Source: Cupriavidus alkaliphilus (GTDB lineage Bacteria; Pseudomonadota; Gammaproteobacteria; Burkholderiales; Burkholderiaceae). Taken from it: DNA of 64,000 bases. Shown piece after piece: positions 34,481 through 43,109 of this stretch. The position numbers were made by a program, and so were the translations under genes. The stretch is taken from assembly GCF_900094595.1 (NCBI RefSeq), contig NZ_FMAD01000001.1, positions 310,001 through 374,000 of the forward strand, written 5' to 3'. Each line of letters begins with the position of its first letter. Positions within the stretch are counted from its first letter, which is position 1. The notes below the pieces were generated by a model. That model did not search any database. It was not told where the DNA came from and saw only the letters and a program-made list of their open reading frames with translations.

Positions 34481-34506
34481 CATGTCTGAGTTCCATGTCT
34501 GAGTTC
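34481..34506 (+). repeat. exact 13-bp tandem duplication at the btuC start
   Basis: CATGTCTGAGTTC is repeated twice back to back (34481-34493, 34494-34506). The second copy supplies the btuC ATG (34495). The first copy's ATG (34482) is out of frame and reaches TGA after six codons, overlapping the real start. Confidence 0.9.
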
Positions 34507-35502
34507 AGGCGAGCCCTGGCGATCTGGCTGGTGCTGGCGTTCGCGGCGCTGCTGGCGTTCGCCTTGTCGCTGGCGCTGGGCAGCGTTGCGCTCGATGCGC
34601 GCGAGCTGTGGCTGGCGCTGAGCGGGGCCGACACCGGCACTGCCGGCGCCATCGTGCATGAGCTGCGCCTGCCGCGCGCGGCCGCGGCCTTTGCCTGTGG
34701 CGGGCTGCTGGCGCTGTCCGGGGCGCTGATGCAGGTGCTGCTGCGCAATCCGCTGGCCGAGCCCTATGTGCTGGGCGTATCGGGCGGGGCCTCCACCGCC
34801 GCGCTGCTGGCGATGCTGGCGCTGGCGCCGTGGTGGGGCGTGCAGGCGGCCGCGGCGATCGGCGCGTTGCTGGCGATGGTGCTGGTGGCCTCGCTGGCGC
34901 GGCGCGACCTGCTGCATCCGCAGGTGCAGGGCGGACATCGCGAAGCCGGCGCGCGGCTGCTGCTGACCGGCGTGATCCTGGCCGCCGGCTGGGGCGCGGT
35001 CATTACGCTGATCCTGTCGGTCGCGCCGGAGTCGCGGCTGCGCGGCATGCTGTTCTGGCTCACCGGCGACCTGGGCGGCACCGCCAGCTACGGTGGCGCG
35101 CTGGCCACGCTGGTGGCGGCGCTGCTGCTGGCCATGCCGATGGCGCGCGCGCTCAACGTGATGCTGCTGGGCGAGACCGTGGCGCAGTCGCTGGGCGTGC
35201 GCGTCGGCCGCGTGCGGCTGGCGACCTTCATGCTGGCCTCGCTGTGCATTGCCGCGGCCATCACCACGGCTGGCTCGATCGGCTTCGTCGGGCTGGTGGT
35301 GCCGCACCTGGTGCGGCTGGCGTGGGGCAACGACCAGCGCCTGCTGCTGCCGGCCGCGACGCTGCTGGGCGGGGCGCTGCTGATGGCCGCCGACCTGATC
35401 GCGCGTACCGTGGTGGCGCCGGCGCAGTTGCCGGTAGGCGTGATCACCGGGCTGCTGGGCGTGCCGACTTTCCTCTACCTGCTGTTGCGGAGGCCGCGAT
35501 GA
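34495..35502 (+). CDS. btuC: cobalamin ABC transporter permease (BtuC-type)
   Basis: A 335-residue FecCD-family permease with nine or ten membrane helices. Typical segments are ELRLPRAAAAFACGGLLALSG in pieces, GALMQVLLRNPLAEPYVLGVSGG, and GSIGFVGLVVPHLVR near the C-terminus, the loop that contacts the ATPase. It follows btuB by 28 bases, and its stop overlaps the btuD start (ATGA). There is no good ribosome site before ATG 34495, which sits in a 13-bp tandem duplication. Confidence 0.93.
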   Translation: MSEFRRALAIWLVLAFAALLAFALSLALGSVALDARELWLALSGADTGTAGAIVHELRLPRAAAAFACGGLLALSGALMQVLLRNPLAEPYVLGVSGGASTAALLAMLALAPWWGVQAAAAIGALLAMVLVASLARRDLLHPQVQGGHREAGARLLLTGVILAAGWGAVITLILSVAPESRLRGMLFWLTGDLGGTASYGGALATLVAALLLAMPMARALNVMLLGETVAQSLGVRVGRVRLATFMLASLCIAAAITTAGSIGFVGLVVPHLVRLAWGNDQRLLLPAATLLGGALLMAADLIARTVVAPAQLPVGVITGLLGVPTFLYLLLRRPR

Positions 35503-36341
35503 GCGCAGGTGCGCACTGGTCCCTGCCGCTCGCTGCCTGTCCGCGGCTGACGCTGCGCGACGTGCGCCTGCGCACCAGCCAGCGCGTGCTGGTGCAGCGC
35601 CTGAGCCTGGCCATCGGCCCGGGCGAGCTGTGGTGCATCGCCGGCCCCAACGGCGCCGGCAAGTCCACGCTGATGACCGTGCTGGCCGGATTGCGCCACG
35701 CCGACGGCGGCAGCGTCGAGATCGACGGCACCGCGCCGGCGCTGGTCGACCCCGCGGTGCTGGCGCGCCAGCGGGCCTATCTGCCGCAAGCCGTGCACGA
35801 CACCTTCCCGATGCCGGTGCTCGACGCCGTGCGCGTGGGCCGCCATCCGCACCTGTCCGGCTGGGGCTGGACCGGGCGCGAGGACGACCGCATCGTGCAC
35901 GACGTGATCCGCGCCATGGATATCGAGGCACTGGCCGCGCGCGATGTGCTGACGCTGTCCGGCGGCGAGCGCCAGCGCGTCTCGCTGGCCGCGGCGCTGG
36001 CGCAGCAGGCGCCGCTGCTGTTGCTGGACGAACCGGTCTCGCACCTGGACCTGCGCCACCAGATCCTGGTGCTGGAGCAGCTGGCCACGCTGGCCGGGGC
36101 GGGGCGCCACGCCATCGTGGTGATCCTGCACGACCTCACGCTGGCGCTGCGCTACGCCACCCACGCCCTGCTGATGGCCGAAGACGGCACCGCGCTGCAC
36201 GGCCCGGCCGCGCAGGTGCTGACCCCCGAACACTGCTCGCGCGCGCTGCGCACCGCCATCGTCAGCGTCAGCGACGGCGCGCATACCGCGCTGATTCCCG
36301 ATGGCGCGCGACTGACCACACCGAATTCACGACATGACTGA
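35499..36341 (+). CDS. btuD: cobalamin ABC transporter ATPase (BtuD-type)
   Basis: A 280-residue ABC ATPase of the iron-siderophore/B12 class. Walker A GPNGAGKST is near residue 50, the signature LSGGERQRVSLA near 150, Walker B LLLLDEPVSHLD, and the switch His in VVILHDLTLALR. It is coupled to btuC upstream (4-base overlap) and overlaps cobO downstream by 8 bases. With BtuC and BtuF (encoded at 39446-40351 on the other strand) it completes the importer. Confidence 0.93.
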   Translation: MSAGAHWSLPLAACPRLTLRDVRLRTSQRVLVQRLSLAIGPGELWCIAGPNGAGKSTLMTVLAGLRHADGGSVEIDGTAPALVDPAVLARQRAYLPQAVHDTFPMPVLDAVRVGRHPHLSGWGWTGREDDRIVHDVIRAMDIEALAARDVLTLSGGERQRVSLAAALAQQAPLLLLDEPVSHLDLRHQILVLEQLATLAGAGRHAIVVILHDLTLALRYATHALLMAEDGTALHGPAAQVLTPEHCSRALRTAIVSVSDGAHTALIPDGARLTTPNSRHD

Positions 36342-36966
36342 AAACCAGAACCCCGCTGTGCAAGACCCCGATCGCGATGCCCGCCACAAGGCGCGCATGG
36401 TGCGCAAGAAGGAAGTCGTCGACGCCAAGATCGCCGCCGCGCAGGACGAGCGCGGCGTGATCGTCATCACCACCGGCAACGGCAAGGGCAAGTCCAGCTC
36501 CGGCTTCGGCATGGTGGTGCGCGCGCTCGGCCATGGCATGCGCACCGGCGTGGTCCAGTTCATCAAGGGCGCGCAGCCCACCGGCGAAGAGATGTTCCTG
36601 CGCCGCTTTCCCGACGAATGCGCCTTCCACGTGATGGGCGAGGGCTATACCTGGGAAACCCAGGACCGCGCCCGCGACGTGGCCAAGGCCGAGGCCGCGT
36701 GGGAAGTGGCGCGCGGCATGCTGCGCGACCCCGGCATCGGCCTGGTGCTGTTCGACGAGCTCAACATCGCGCTCAAGCTGCACTATCTTGATGTGGAGCA
36801 GGTCATTGCCGACCTGCGCGCGCGCCCGCCGATGCAACACGTGGTCATCACCGGTCGCGGCGCGCCGCCGGCGCTGGTGGAGGCGGCCGATACCGTCACC
36901 GACATGACCCCGGTCAAGCACGCGTTCCAGCAGGGCATCAAGGCCCAGCGCGGCGTGGAAATGTAG
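36334..36966 (+). CDS. cobO: cob(I)yrinic acid a,c-diamide adenosyltransferase
   Basis: A 210-residue CobA/CobO/BtuR-type ATP:corrinoid adenosyltransferase, which adds the upper adenosyl ligand. The P-loop-like TTGNGKGKSSSGFGMVVRAL in pieces lies near residues 49-68. VVQFIKGAQPTGEE and the cation-binding VLFDELNIALK follow, with the closing VITGRGAPPALVEAADTVT. It overlaps the btuD end by 8 bases, so it is part of the riboswitch operon. Confidence 0.94.
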   Translation: MTENQNPAVQDPDRDARHKARMVRKKEVVDAKIAAAQDERGVIVITTGNGKGKSSSGFGMVVRALGHGMRTGVVQFIKGAQPTGEEMFLRRFPDECAFHVMGEGYTWETQDRARDVAKAEAAWEVARGMLRDPGIGLVLFDELNIALKLHYLDVEQVIADLRARPPMQHVVITGRGAPPALVEAADTVTDMTPVKHAFQQGIKAQRGVEM

Positions 36967-36999
36967 CCCCATTTTTTCTGAGTACCCGATCCAGGCATC

Positions 37000-38040
37000 A
37001 TGCAGTTTCCCGAAATCCCTCCGCTCGACGATGCCCTGCGCCCCGTGCTGCAGGCCGCCATCGACGACAAGACCAAGCCGCTCGGCGCGCTCGGCCGGCT
37101 TGAAGCATTGGCCTTGCAGCTGGGCCTGATCCAGGGCACCGCGCGCCCGGCGCTGCGGCGGCCCACCGTGATCGTGTTCGCCGCCGACCACGGCGTGGCC
37201 GACTCCGGCGTCAGTGCCTATCCGGCCGAGGTCACGGCGCAGATGGTGCAGAACTTCCTGGCCGGCGGCGCGGCCATCAACGTGTTCTCGCGCCAGCACG
37301 GCATTGCGCTGGAGATCGTCGACGCGGGCGTGCGCGTGCCGCTGCCGGCGGCGCCGGGGCTGGTCAACTGCCGCATCGCCGACGGCACCCGCAACTTCGC
37401 GGTCGAGCCGGCGATGACGCCGGAGCAGGCCGCCGCGGCGATGACCGCCGGCATGGCGCGCGTGCTGCGCCATGCGCAGCAGGGCTGCAACGTGATCGGC
37501 TTCGGCGAGATGGGCATCGCCAATACCTCGGTCGCGGCGTGCCTGATGCAGCGGCTGACCGGCCTGCCGCTGGAGGACTGCATCGGGCGCGGCACCGGCC
37601 TGGACGATGCCGGCCTGGCACGCAAGCGCGAGGTGCTGGCCGGCGCGCTGGCGCGGCATGCCGACGCGCAGGCGCCGCTGGACGTGCTGGCCGCCTTCGG
37701 CGGCTTCGAGATCGCGATGATGGCCGGCGCCTTCCTGGCCGCCGCGGCCAGCCGCATGGTGATCCTGGTCGACGGCTTTATCGCCACGGCCGCGCTGCTG
37801 GTGGCGCAGCGGCTGGACCCCAACGTGCTGCAGTACTGCGTGTTCACGCACTGCTCGCACGAGCGCGGCCACCGTGCGCTGCTGGCGCAGTTCGACGCCG
37901 CGCCGCTGCTGGCGCTGGACCTGCGCCTGGGCGAAGGCACCGGCTGCGCGCTGGCGTGGCCGCTGCTGGCCTCGGCCGCGGCGTTCCTGAACGAGATGGC
38001 CACCTTCAGCGGCGCCGGCGTCAGCACCGCATCGCCATGA
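37000..38040 (+). CDS. cobT: nicotinate-nucleotide-dimethylbenzimidazole phosphoribosyltransferase
   Basis: A 346-residue enzyme that makes alpha-ribazole phosphate, the precursor of the lower ligand. Motifs are DDKTKPLGALGRLEALA, FAADHGVADSGVSAYP, GFGEMGIANTSVAACL and the catalytic Glu312 in LGEGTGCALA (equivalent to E317 of Salmonella CobT). Its stop overlaps the cobS start by 4 bases. No bluB gene (dimethylbenzimidazole synthesis) lies in the window. Confidence 0.95.
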   Translation: MQFPEIPPLDDALRPVLQAAIDDKTKPLGALGRLEALALQLGLIQGTARPALRRPTVIVFAADHGVADSGVSAYPAEVTAQMVQNFLAGGAAINVFSRQHGIALEIVDAGVRVPLPAAPGLVNCRIADGTRNFAVEPAMTPEQAAAAMTAGMARVLRHAQQGCNVIGFGEMGIANTSVAACLMQRLTGLPLEDCIGRGTGLDDAGLARKREVLAGALARHADAQAPLDVLAAFGGFEIAMMAGAFLAAAASRMVILVDGFIATAALLVAQRLDPNVLQYCVFTHCSHERGHRALLAQFDAAPLLALDLRLGEGTGCALAWPLLASAAAFLNEMATFSGAGVSTASP

Positions 38041-38879
38041 GCGCGCCGACCGACCCGGTGCCCATGCCCGAACCCGGCCGCGAGCCACACCGCCCTGCCG
38101 GTGTGGCCGGCGAACTGCGCTATTTCCTGACGGCGCTGGGCTACTTCACGCGCGTGCCGCTGCCGGGCTGGCTGGCGCGCTGGGTCGGCTTCGAACCGCA
38201 CTACCTGCACGCCGCGGCGCGCTATTTCCCGCTGGTCGGGCTGCTGGTGGGCGGCGCGGGCGCGCTGGCCACCTGGGGCGCGGCGCTGTGGTGGCCGCCC
38301 GGCGTGGCCGTGCTGCTGGGCATGGCGGCGACGCTGCTGCTGACCGGCGCCTTCCATGAAGACGGGCTGGCCGATTGCGTCGACGCCTTCGGCGGTGCGT
38401 GGCAGCGCGACGACGTGCTGCGCATCATGCACGATTCGCGCATCGGCGCGTTCGGTGCGATCGCGCTGGTGCTGGCGCTGCTGCTGAAGTGGCAGTTGCT
38501 GGTGGCGATCGCCGGGCGCGGCGGCATCGCGGTGCTGATCGCCGTGCTGGTCGCCGCGCATGCCGCCAGCCGCGCGATGGCGGTCAGCTATCTCGCCACG
38601 CTGGCTTACGTGCGCCCCGAGGGCAAGGCCAAGCCGGTGGCGCAGAAGCTGGCCGGCGCGGGCCTGGTGTTCGCACTGCTGTGCGGGCTGGTGCCGCTGT
38701 GGCTGGTGTCGCCGGGGTTCGGCGCGGCGGCCGTGGCAGCGTTGCTGGTGCTGCGCCTGCTGCTCGGCCGTTATTTCGTGCGCCGCATCGGCGGCTATAC
38801 CGGCGACTGCCTTGGCATGGCCCAGCAATGCGCCGAAATCCTGCTCTACCTGGTGGCCGCGGCATGGACGTGGTCCTGA
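38037..38879 (+). CDS. cobS: adenosylcobinamide-GDP ribazoletransferase (cobalamin synthase)
   Basis: A 280-residue inner-membrane enzyme with about seven helices that joins adenosylcobinamide-GDP and alpha-ribazole (phosphate). It has FLTALGYFTRVPLP at the N-terminus, AARYFPLVGLLVG, and the metal-binding TGAFHEDGLADCVDAFGG with KMHD-like IMHDSRIGAFG. The final RRIGGYTGDCLGMAQQ is also typical. The start is in an ATGA overlap with cobT, and the end overlaps cobC by 16 bases. Confidence 0.95.
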   Translation: MSAPTDPVPMPEPGREPHRPAGVAGELRYFLTALGYFTRVPLPGWLARWVGFEPHYLHAAARYFPLVGLLVGGAGALATWGAALWWPPGVAVLLGMAATLLLTGAFHEDGLADCVDAFGGAWQRDDVLRIMHDSRIGAFGAIALVLALLLKWQLLVAIAGRGGIAVLIAVLVAAHAASRAMAVSYLATLAYVRPEGKAKPVAQKLAGAGLVFALLCGLVPLWLVSPGFGAAAVAALLVLRLLLGRYFVRRIGGYTGDCLGMAQQCAEILLYLVAAAWTWS

Positions 38880-39445
38880 TCCGCCATGCGCAGCCGCAGG
38901 TGCCGGCAGGAACCTGCTATGGCTGCCTCGACCTGCCGCTGCTGGCGCCGCTGACGCCGCCCGCCGCGAGCATCGTTGCCGGCCTGCCGGCACCGGATCG
39001 CATCGTGGCCAGCCCGCTGGCGCGCGCGCTCGGCACGGCGCAGGCGCTGGCCCAGGCATGGCCCGGCGGCGTGCCGGACATCGACACCGAACCGGCCCTG
39101 CGCGAAATCGACTTCGGCAGCTGGGAGGGCGTGGCCTGGGATGCGATCGACCGCGGCGCGCTCGACCAGTGGGCGGCCGACCTGCTGCATGCGCGTCCGC
39201 ATGGCGGCGAATCGCCGGCGCAGGCGATGGCGCGGGTCGCCGGCTGGGCCGCGACACTGGCCGGGGAGCGCGCGCAATGTCTCTGGGTGGTCGGCCATGC
39301 CGGCCCGATGCGCATGCTGGCGGCACACTGGCTGGGCGTGCCGCTGTCGACCACGGTCTCCTGGAACCTGGGCTTCGGCGCCAGCTGCGGCTTCCGGCTG
39401 GGGCAGGGCGGGGCGCGGCTGGGCTGGTGGAACCGCGCCGGCTGA
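38864..39445 (+). CDS. cobC: alpha-ribazole phosphatase (histidine phosphatase family)
   Basis: A 193-residue phosphoglycerate-mutase-like phosphatase: the phospho-acceptor LIRHAQP (Arg7-His8) is at the N-terminus, the second catalytic His lies in VVGHAGPMRML, and ALREIDFGSWEG is characteristic of CobC. It removes the phosphate from alpha-ribazole phosphate or adenosylcobalamin phosphate. The ATG lies inside the end of cobS. It ends directly against the btuF stop of the opposite strand with no intervening base. Confidence 0.9.
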   Translation: MDVVLIRHAQPQVPAGTCYGCLDLPLLAPLTPPAASIVAGLPAPDRIVASPLARALGTAQALAQAWPGGVPDIDTEPALREIDFGSWEGVAWDAIDRGALDQWAADLLHARPHGGESPAQAMARVAGWAATLAGERAQCLWVVGHAGPMRMLAAHWLGVPLSTTVSWNLGFGASCGFRLGQGGARLGWWNRAG

Positions 39446-40351
39446 TCAGCGTGCCGGCCGCCGGCTGCGCGCGGTATCCAGGTCCTTGCACATCTGCGCC
39501 GCACCTTGCACCACGCGCGGGCCGGCACGGTTGAGCAGGTCACCGTCGATCACGAACAGGTTGTTGCGCGCCACCGCCGTGACCTGCTTCCAGCGCCGCC
39601 ACATCTCGAAATCCGGCAACGGCTGGTCCGAGCGCGTGGCGCCCATGCCCGCCGTCACCATCGCCTCGGGATTGCCCGCGATCACCGCTTCGACCGACAC
39701 GGTCGGCACCAGCGGCGCCTCGGCCGCGAACAGGTTGCGGCCGCCGCACAGCGCCAGCATGTCGCTGACCAGGTGCTGGCCGTTGAGCGTCATCAGCGGC
39801 TGCTGCCAGACCTGGTAGAACACCGTGACCGGCGGGCGCGCCGCATAAGTCTTGCGCAGCGTTTCCACCTGCTGGCGGAAGCCGTCGGCGGCGCGCCGCG
39901 CGGTGGCCTCGGTGCCCAGCAGCGTGCCGAGCTTCTCGATGTTGTCCGGGATTGCCGCCAGCCGGCGCGGCTCGCTGTAGAACAGCGGGATGCCGAGCGC
40001 ACGCAAGCGGTCGGCCTGCTTCTGCGCATTGCCGTGGCGCCACACCACGATCAGGTCGGGCCTGAGCGCGGCGATGCGCTCCAGGTCCAGCGCCTTGTTG
40101 TCGCCCACGCGCGCGATCTCGCGCGCCTGCGGCGGGTAGTCGCTGTAGTTGACGGTGCCGACGATGCGGTCGCCCCCGCCCGCTGCGAACAGCATCTCGG
40201 TGACGTGCGGCGCCAGCGAGACCACGCGGCGCGCCGGCTGCGCCAGGCTCACGGTCTGGCCGGCGTCGTCGATGACGGAGACCGTGGCGCTGGCGGGCAG
40301 CGCCGCGAACAGCAGGGCGGAGGCGATGACAGGGGTCAGGCGGTTCTGCAT
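39446..40351 (-). CDS. btuF: cobalamin ABC transporter periplasmic binding protein (BtuF-type)
   Basis: A 301-residue exported protein with a signal peptide (MQNRLTPVIASALLFAALPASA). Class III binding-protein features are RVVSLAPHVTEMLFAAGGGDRIVG, RVGDNKALDLERIAALRPDLIVVW in pieces, and a long linker helix near IPDNIEKLGTLLG. The cob neighbourhood makes a corrinoid the likely ligand. It is the last gene of a minus-strand unit cobU-cbiB-cobD-btuF, so the importer genes are split between two converging operons. Confidence 0.9.
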   Translation of the reverse strand: MQNRLTPVIASALLFAALPASATVSVIDDAGQTVSLAQPARRVVSLAPHVTEMLFAAGGGDRIVGTVNYSDYPPQAREIARVGDNKALDLERIAALRPDLIVVWRHGNAQKQADRLRALGIPLFYSEPRRLAAIPDNIEKLGTLLGTEATARRAADGFRQQVETLRKTYAARPPVTVFYQVWQQPLMTLNGQHLVSDMLALCGGRNLFAAEAPLVPTVSVEAVIAGNPEAMVTAGMGATRSDQPLPDFEMWRRWKQVTAVARNNLFVIDGDLLNRAGPRVVQGAAQMCKDLDTARSRRPAR

Positions 40352-40375
40352 GGCAGGCGTCAGAGGGTCAGAGGG

Positions 40376-41392
40376 TCAGGCAGCGGCCGCCAGCGCCGCG
40401 TCCAGCCGCTGCCAGGCCAGCGGCTGGTCCGGCGGCAGGCCAAGGCGCAGGCTCGGCGCGCAGCCGCCGGCGGCATCGAAATAGCGGGTCCAGACGCCGT
40501 GCTGCGCCAGGGCGTGGTGCAGCCGCGCGGCGTCGCGATGCGGGACCCAGCAGAACAACGGGTGCATCGCCGGCGCCAGGCCGTGGCGGTCCAGCATGGC
40601 GGCCAGCCGTGCCCCGCATGCTTGCAGCCGGTCGCGGGTGGCGTGCTGCCACGGCTGGTCGGCCAGCGCGCGGCGCGCCACCTCGCGCGCGGGGCCGGCG
40701 ACGGTCCAGTGGCCCAGGCGCGCGCGCAGCGCGTCGAGCAGCGCCGGCTGTGCCAGCACGAAGCCGCAGCGGATGCCGGCCAGGCCGTAGAACTTGCCGA
40801 TCGAGCGCAACACTACCAGTCCGGGCCGGGCGCTATGCGCGGCGACGGAAGCGCCGGGCAGGCAATCGATAAAGGCTTCGTCGGCCAGCAGCGTGCCGCC
40901 GCGCGCAGCCAGCGCGCCATGCCAGCGCAGCAGCGTGGCGGCGGGCAGCACGCGCGCGGTCGGGTTATTCGGGTTGACGACGACCAGATGATCGAGCGCG
41001 TCGGCCAGATCAGGCCGCGTGAAATCCGCTTCGTCCAGCAGCACCACGGTGTGCCCCGCGGCGGCAAACGCCGGCGCGTATTCGCTGTACCCCAGCGCGG
41101 CGATGCCGACGCGTCCCGGGCGCAGCAGCGCCGGCAGCGTGCGGATCGCGGCCTGCGAGCCGGCCACCGGAAGCGCATGGGGCGCGCCGCATGCCGCCGC
41201 CGCCAGTTCGGCCAGGCCATCGTCGTCCTGCGGCAGCCGTTGCCACACCTGCGGCGGCAGCATCGGCACCGCATAGCCGTCGGGATTGATGCCGGTGGAC
41301 AGGTCGAGCCAGTCGTCGGCCGGGCGGCCGTAGCGGCGCACCGCGGCGAGCAGGTCGCCGCCATGGCGGATCGGGGGCAGGGCGGCGCTCAT
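40376..41392 (-). CDS. cobD: threonine-phosphate decarboxylase (PLP enzyme)
   Basis: A 338-residue fold-type I PLP enzyme that makes aminopropanol phosphate, the linker of cobalamin (called CobC in the Pseudomonas naming). Visible are HGGDLLAAVRRYG, DLSTGINPDGY, VNPNNPTARVL, LADEAFIDC and the PLP lysine in VLRSIGKFYGLAGIRCG. The ATG overlaps the cbiB stop (ATGA). The frame is open 63 bases further upstream, but MSAALPP is the usual start. The gene precedes btuF by 24 bases. Confidence 0.9.
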   Translation of the reverse strand: MSAALPPIRHGGDLLAAVRRYGRPADDWLDLSTGINPDGYAVPMLPPQVWQRLPQDDDGLAELAAAACGAPHALPVAGSQAAIRTLPALLRPGRVGIAALGYSEYAPAFAAAGHTVVLLDEADFTRPDLADALDHLVVVNPNNPTARVLPAATLLRWHGALAARGGTLLADEAFIDCLPGASVAAHSARPGLVVLRSIGKFYGLAGIRCGFVLAQPALLDALRARLGHWTVAGPAREVARRALADQPWQHATRDRLQACGARLAAMLDRHGLAPAMHPLFCWVPHRDAARLHHALAQHGVWTRYFDAAGGCAPSLRLGLPPDQPLAWQRLDAALAAAA

Positions 41393-42363
41393 GCTGGTGC
41401 GGAGATGATCAGCGCGGCCAGCGCGCTCGCGCCTGCCAGTGCCAGCCACAGCCATAGCGTGCGCTCGACCAGCCGCAGGCAGGCCATCACATGCGCCGCC
41501 TGCGGCGCGGTGCCGGCGCCCAGCGGCGGGCGTTGCTCGATTTCACCGTGATAGCGCGCCGGGCCGCCAAGCCGTACGCCAACGGCGCCGGCCCCCGCGG
41601 CCATCACCGGGCCGGCATTGGGGCTCGACCACGCCGGCGCCTGCGTGCGCCAGCAGCGCAGCCCCTGCGCGGTGGCGCCGAGCAGCGCATACGACAGCGC
41701 GGTCAGCCGCGCCGGCACCAGGTTGAGCGCATCGTCGAGGCGCGCCGCGGCCCAGCCGAAATACACCAGCCGCGGCGTGCGGTAGCCCCACATCGCATCG
41801 AGTGTATTGGCCAGGCGGTACACGATCACGGCCGGCGCACCGCCGGCCAGGAACCAGAACAGCGCGCCGAACACCGCGTCGTTGCCGTTTTCCAGCGCCG
41901 ATTCGCAGGCGGCGCGGGCCAGCGCCTCCGCGTCGGCGTCGGCGGTGTCGCGCGAGACGATGCGTGCGGTCAGCGCGCGCGCGGCGGGCAGGTCGGCCGC
42001 GCCCAGTGCGCCGGCGATCGGGGCGATATGCTGGTGCAGGCTGCGCGCGCCCAGCGCCGCGTACAGCGCCAGCGCATGCAGCGCCAGCGCGGCGAGGGGA
42101 TGCCAGCGGGCCGCGGCCGCCACCAGCCACCATGCCAGCGCGGCCGGGGCCAGCACCAGCGCACACCAGCCGGCAAGCCCGGCAAGGCGCTGGCGCCATG
42201 GCGCACTACGCTGCGGGGGAGGGTTGAGGCGTCGTTCCAATGCGGCCGCGATGCGGCCGAAGCCAACCAGCGGATGCCAGCGGCGCGGCTCGCCCAGCCA
42301 GCGGTCCAGCAGTGCCCCGATCCATGCCGCTGCCACGCATGCCGGCCAGGCCAGCATCAGCAT
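41389..42363 (-). CDS. cbiB: adenosylcobinamide-phosphate synthase
   Basis: A 324-residue membrane enzyme of the CbiB/CobD family that attaches aminopropanol (phosphate) to adenosylcobyric acid. It has the N-terminal AAWIGALLDRWLGEPRRWHPLVGFGR in pieces, ARALTARIVSRDTADADAEALARAA, ESALENGNDAVFGALFWFL and DAMWGYRTPRLVYFGWAAARLDD. About four or five helices are visible. The start overlaps the cobU end by 7 bases, and the end overlaps the cobD start by 4. Confidence 0.94.
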   Translation of the reverse strand: MLMLAWPACVAAAWIGALLDRWLGEPRRWHPLVGFGRIAAALERRLNPPPQRSAPWRQRLAGLAGWCALVLAPAALAWWLVAAAARWHPLAALALHALALYAALGARSLHQHIAPIAGALGAADLPAARALTARIVSRDTADADAEALARAACESALENGNDAVFGALFWFLAGGAPAVIVYRLANTLDAMWGYRTPRLVYFGWAAARLDDALNLVPARLTALSYALLGATAQGLRCWRTQAPAWSSPNAGPVMAAGAGAVGVRLGGPARYHGEIEQRPPLGAGTAPQAAHVMACLRLVERTLWLWLALAGASALAALIISAPA

Positions 42364-43019
42364 GCGGGATCGGGCCCCTTTACCGCAACCGGGATGCCCG
42401 CCACCAGCAGCCGCACGCAGTCGGCGGCGGCAGCCAGCTTCTGGTTCAGGCGGCCCAGTTCATCGACATAGAAGCGCGTGATGGCGCCCATCGGGATCAC
42501 GCCGAAGCCGATCTCGTTCGAGACCAGGATCACGTGGCCGGGCAGCGTCGGCAGCGCGTTGAGCAGCGCCTCGATTTCTTCGGTGAACGCCGCCGGGGGC
42601 GTGATCACGCCATGCTCGGGATAGCTGCGGCCGTTGGGGAAGAGCAGGTTGTTGATCCACAGCGTCATGCAATCCACCAGGATGCAGCCGTCGTGGCGCG
42701 CGTTGGCATAGAGCGCATCGGCCAGGTGCACCGGCTCTTCCACCAGGCGCCAGTCGGCGGGACGGCGGGCGCGGTGCAGCGCGATGCGCACCTCCAGTTC
42801 CTGGTCGGCATGGGCCGGATCCTGGTGCGCGGTGGCGATGTAGGTGACCGGCCCGCCGGTGAGGGTGGCGTGGTCGGTGGCGAGCTGTTCGGCAAAGTGG
42901 CTCTTGCCGGAACGTGCGCCGCCCAGCACCAGGGTGAGCTGGCGGCCGCCGGTGCCGCCGGCGGCAGCGCGCGGCTGTGCGGCAGGGGCGGTGGCGGGTG
43001 CGATGGCCGGGGTTTCCAT
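42357..43019 (-). CDS. cobU: bifunctional adenosylcobinamide kinase / adenosylcobinamide-phosphate guanylyltransferase
   Basis: A 220-residue protein. An Ala/Pro-rich N-terminal extension (about 1-25) precedes the P-loop VLGGARSGKSHFAEQLA, YIATAHQDPAHADQELEVRI in pieces, the RRPADWRLVEEP segment and CILVDCMTLWINNLLF, all CobU/CobP signatures. It phosphorylates adenosylcobinamide and adds GMP. It is first in the minus-strand unit and divergent from cobQ, 90 bp away. ATG 43019 is preferred to a possible start 30 bases upstream. Confidence 0.94.
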   Translation of the reverse strand: METPAIAPATAPAAQPRAAAGGTGGRQLTLVLGGARSGKSHFAEQLATDHATLTGGPVTYIATAHQDPAHADQELEVRIALHRARRPADWRLVEEPVHLADALYANARHDGCILVDCMTLWINNLLFPNGRSYPEHGVITPPAAFTEEIEALLNALPTLPGHVILVSNEIGFGVIPMGAITRFYVDELGRLNQKLAAAADCVRLLVAGIPVAVKGPDPAC

Positions 43020-43094
43020 CCGCGTATTGTAGCCGCCGCATCCAGGCATGGCACGGCCCGCGTGGGGCACAGTGCCAAAGTGCGATAAGGCCGG

Positions 43095-43103
43095 TGCGAT
43101 AAT
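43095..43103 (+). promoter_or_regulatory. extended -10 promoter of cobQ, predicting a leaderless mRNA
   Basis: TGCGATAAT is an extended -10 (TG-n-GATAAT). Counting seven bases on puts the first transcribed base at 43110, the A of the cobQ ATG. A second GTGCGATAA lies 14 bp upstream (43080-43088). There is no ribosome site before the ATG. Confidence 0.5.
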
Positions 43104-43109
43104 CCGCCG

